From Actinobacteria bacterium UBA912 (GTDB taxonomy: Bacteria > Actinomycetota > Coriobacteriia > Anaerosomatales > UBA912): DNA of 17,514 nt. The notes under the pieces are model-generated. The model ran no database searches and was not told the DNA's origin. It saw only the letters and a program-made list of their open reading frames with translations. A program made the translations under genes and the position numbers. This document shows, piece by piece, positions 13,922 through 17,514 of the stretch. Each line of letters opens with the position of its first letter. The stretch's first letter is position 1. Location of the stretch: the NCBI GenBank assembly GCA_002293965.1, contig DBEG01000046.1:1-17514 (forward strand), written 5' to 3'.

Positions 13922-15478
13922 CTATGTCAGCGCGCCATCATCCGCTGTGTATTCGCCGAGAAGATATCTGAAAGCTTCCGGTAAGAAGTCCGGGATATCC
14001 TCTGCTATGACGCATCTGTTTGTCATCTTGGCAGCCGCGCTCTCTGCAGCGAAACCATGCGCGAAGGCTCCAAGGGCGCCCGCCTCTAAAGGCGACAGGC
14101 CCTGCGCCAAGAAGGTCCCGATGATCCCGGCGAGGACATCACCCGTACCCGCCGTGGCTAGCTCGACACCTCCAGGGAGGTTGAGCACCAGTCTGTCCTC
14201 GGCAGCGATCAGGGTTCTCGCGCCCTTGAGCACGCAACATAGGTGCGGTCCGGCAAGCCGCGTCGCTTGACCCACTCGATCCGACTGCACCTCCTCGGGC
14301 GTGACGCCGAGAACCCGGGCGAGCTCGCCCGCATGCGGAGTGATGATCGTGGGCGCCTTCCGGTTCTCGGGCAGATGGGGCGCACCCACCACGGCGTTGA
14401 TGCCGTCGGCGTCAAGAACGACCGGTGCATCCAGCGTCTCGAGTAGCTCCCTGATCAGCGCCGTTGCGCCTGGCTCCCGGGTCATACCCGGGCCGATCAC
14501 CACGGCGTCGAAGTCGCAAGCCATGCCCGCGATCACAGCCGATGCACCTGCCGAGAACACCTGGGGTGCTTCCTCCTCGGCGGGTATGACCACCACCGAG
14601 GGCAGGCGGGTCTGGACGATCGGGGCGATCGAATGCGGGACGACCAGGGAGACGTAGCCCGCACCGCTTCTTTGCGAGCCCATCGCAGCGAGAATCGCCG
14701 CGCCCGGATAGGCGCCCGAGCCGGCGACGATCAGGACCCGGCCGCGGCTCTTCTTGTGGGTGGCTGGCCCGAAGTGCGGCAACAAGGCGCAATACTCCTC
14801 GCGGTCCCAAAGCTCGAGACCGCCGAGGGAGCCAGCGCCTGCGCCCGACACACCGATGTCGCGAACCGCCACCTCGCCGCTGAGTTCGGCGCCGGGGTAG
14901 AGCATCGACCCGACTTTCGGCGCGATAACAGCGACCGTGACGTCGGCTTTGACGGCGGGAGTGGCCGCCTGTCCGGTGTCGGCGTCGACGCCCGATGGGA
15001 TGTCGACAGAGATCACGAGCGCGTCATGGCTGTTGATCGCTGCGATCCAGGCGTCGTAAGGTGATGCAATCGGTCCAACCCGGAATCCGATTCCGAAGAT
15101 CGAATCGATGACCACGGAGCACCCATCGAGGATGCCATCTGGGAACTCCCCGGGGGCGACGACCCATCGCACCCCACTCTCGACCGCGGCAAGTGTCGCA
15201 TCGCCAGCAATCCCTCCGACGCGGCCGGGCTCGCTCGCTGTGACGACCACGACCTCGCGCCCGGCTTCGTGCAGCAACCGCGATGCGACCCAACCATCCC
15301 CGCCGTTGTTGCCCGCGCCGCAGAACACCACGATCGACCCGGCGACTGACCTAGCCAGCACCTCGGCAGCCACAGCCTGACCGGCCCGCTCCATCAGCTC
15401 GGCGAGTCCGATTCCCAGCGACTCTACCGCCCACCCTTCGGCGGCCGTGACTCCCTTGCGTGTCAGCGCGAGACGCAC
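13922..15478 (-). CDS. nnr: Bifunctional NAD(P)H-hydrate epimerase / ADP-dependent dehydratase
   Basis: This 518-residue enzyme repairs hydrated NADH and NADPH. The N-terminal half is the epimerase, with FCGAGNNGGDGWVASRLL around 52-69 and SVDIPSGVDADTG near 170. The C-terminal half is the dehydratase of ribokinase-like fold, with RGRVLIVAGSGAYPGAA, GPGMTREPGATALI, LDADGINAVVG, TPHAGELARVLG and the ATP/ADP loop GTGDVLAGIIGTF from 444. Length is typical of the fusion (about 490-530). The GTG start has GAGAGGA six bases upstream and aligns with the family N-terminus. It lies 30 bases after acpS. In many bacteria this gene is next to tsaE; here alr and the ATPase operon stand between them. Confidence 0.96.
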   Translation of the reverse strand: MRLALTRKGVTAAEGWAVESLGIGLAELMERAGQAVAAEVLARSVAGSIVVFCGAGNNGGDGWVASRLLHEAGREVVVVTASEPGRVGGIAGDATLAAVESGVRWVVAPGEFPDGILDGCSVVIDSIFGIGFRVGPIASPYDAWIAAINSHDALVISVDIPSGVDADTGQAATPAVKADVTVAVIAPKVGSMLYPGAELSGEVAVRDIGVSGAGAGSLGGLELWDREEYCALLPHFGPATHKKSRGRVLIVAGSGAYPGAAILAAMGSQRSGAGYVSLVVPHSIAPIVQTRLPSVVVIPAEEEAPQVFSAGASAVIAGMACDFDAVVIGPGMTREPGATALIRELLETLDAPVVLDADGINAVVGAPHLPENRKAPTIITPHAGELARVLGVTPEEVQSDRVGQATRLAGPHLCCVLKGARTLIAAEDRLVLNLPGGVELATAGTGDVLAGIIGTFLAQGLSPLEAGALGAFAHGFAAESAAAKMTNRCVIAEDIPDFLPEAFRYLLGEYTADDGALT

Positions 15479-15508
15479 CCGTCGTCCTCTCCACTATGGA
15501 GTCGCGGC

Positions 15509-16095
15509 CTAACGCTCAGGCCCAGACTCCTGTGATGCTCCCTCTACCGATGTTTCTTCCCCTTCATCGCCCTGCTGCAACTCGTCAAGCAGACTTCTCG
15601 CGTCCTTGAAGGAGGCCGCGAATCGGGCTTCGGCGCTCTCAGGCTCGGCCGGAGGCTTGGGGCGGTTCGCGGCCGTGATCGCCACTGCCGAGGCGACCGC
15701 CGTCTGATGCGTGAAAGACAGCGAGAGGTGGAGCTCCACTACCCCGGCTTGTTCGGCTACTTCGGCAGCTCTGCCGTGCAGGACCGGCCGAGGACGTCCG
15801 CCGCCGTCCCTAAGCACCTCGACATCGACGAAGCGCATGCCGGAAAATCCGGTGCCGATCGCCTTGAGCACCGCCTCCTTGGCGGCGAAGCGCATCGCGT
15901 AGTGCACCTCCGGACGGTTGCGCTTCTCGCAGTAGTCGCGCTCCTGCTGGGAGAAGATGCGAGTCTTCATCTTTGGGTGACGCTGAAGCGCGAGCCGCAT
16001 GCGTTCGATCTCCACGATGTCGACGCCCAGACCGCGGATCACCGAATCGCTGTCAGCAATCGCCTCATCGCTAGCCTGAGGATTCTCGTCCATCG

Positions 16096-16099
<4 letters not shown>
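15509..16099 (-). CDS. acpS: Holo-ACP synthase with an extra C-terminal tail
   Basis: This enzyme moves phosphopantetheine from CoA to acyl carrier protein. Core motifs are GLGVDIVEIERMR at 23-35 (Asp27) and RFAAKEAVLKAIGTGF at 70-85 (Glu75), with LHLSLSFTHQTAVASAVA at 124-140. The protein is 196 residues, against about 120-130 for the family: about 20 residues precede the core and about 50 acidic, Pro-, Ser- and Glu-rich residues follow (about 146-196). The tail looks disordered. The start is a GTG overlapping the glmS stop (GTGA); an ATG two codons later is equally possible. The neighbours glmS and nnr suggest a long housekeeping operon. Confidence 0.92.

Positions 16100-17514
<1,415 letters not shown>

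Overview
The window is a dense bacterial chromosome segment with short gaps. All genes but one lie on the minus strand. The combination of a RimI-TsaD fusion, fairly high GC, and the neighbours glmS, acpS, nnr and alr suggests an anaerobic actinobacterium, perhaps near Coriobacteriia. That placement rests on remembered family patterns and gene order, not on a search. I see no rRNA, tRNA, CRISPR array, insertion sequence or transposase.

Reading along the minus strand from the right edge, the first block is envelope and housekeeping genes: glmS (amino-sugar synthesis, cut by the edge), acpS (carrier-protein activation, with a long extra tail), a full two-domain NAD(P)H-hydrate repair enzyme (Nnr), a CBS-pair protein, and alr (D-alanine for peptidoglycan). 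After about 200 non-coding bases comes a complete nine-gene V/A-type ATPase operon in the order H-I-K-E-C-F-A-B-D (12098 down to 3505). It is tightly packed, with stop/start overlaps and two TTG starts backed by clear ribosome-binding sites. Next is the only plus-strand gene, a small helical protein of unknown function (3112-3453). Divergent from it is a five-gene minus-strand unit: nitroreductase, family 4 uracil-DNA glycosylase, tsaE, tsaB and rimI-tsaD, the last running off the left edge.

Functionally, TsaB, TsaE and TsaD make the t6A37 modification of tRNA, and the RimI domain would acetylate ribosomal protein S18. The ATPase couples ATP to ion movement across the membrane. Its c subunit keeps the Gln and Glu of the ion site but has Ile where Na+-type rings usually carry Thr.

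No clearly new system is visible. The points most worth a second look are the RimI-TsaD fusion, the placement of a lower-GC ATPase operon between alr/nnr and tsaE/tsaB/tsaD (genes that are often neighbours), the unknown plus-strand gene with its operator-like dyad, and the AcpS tail.
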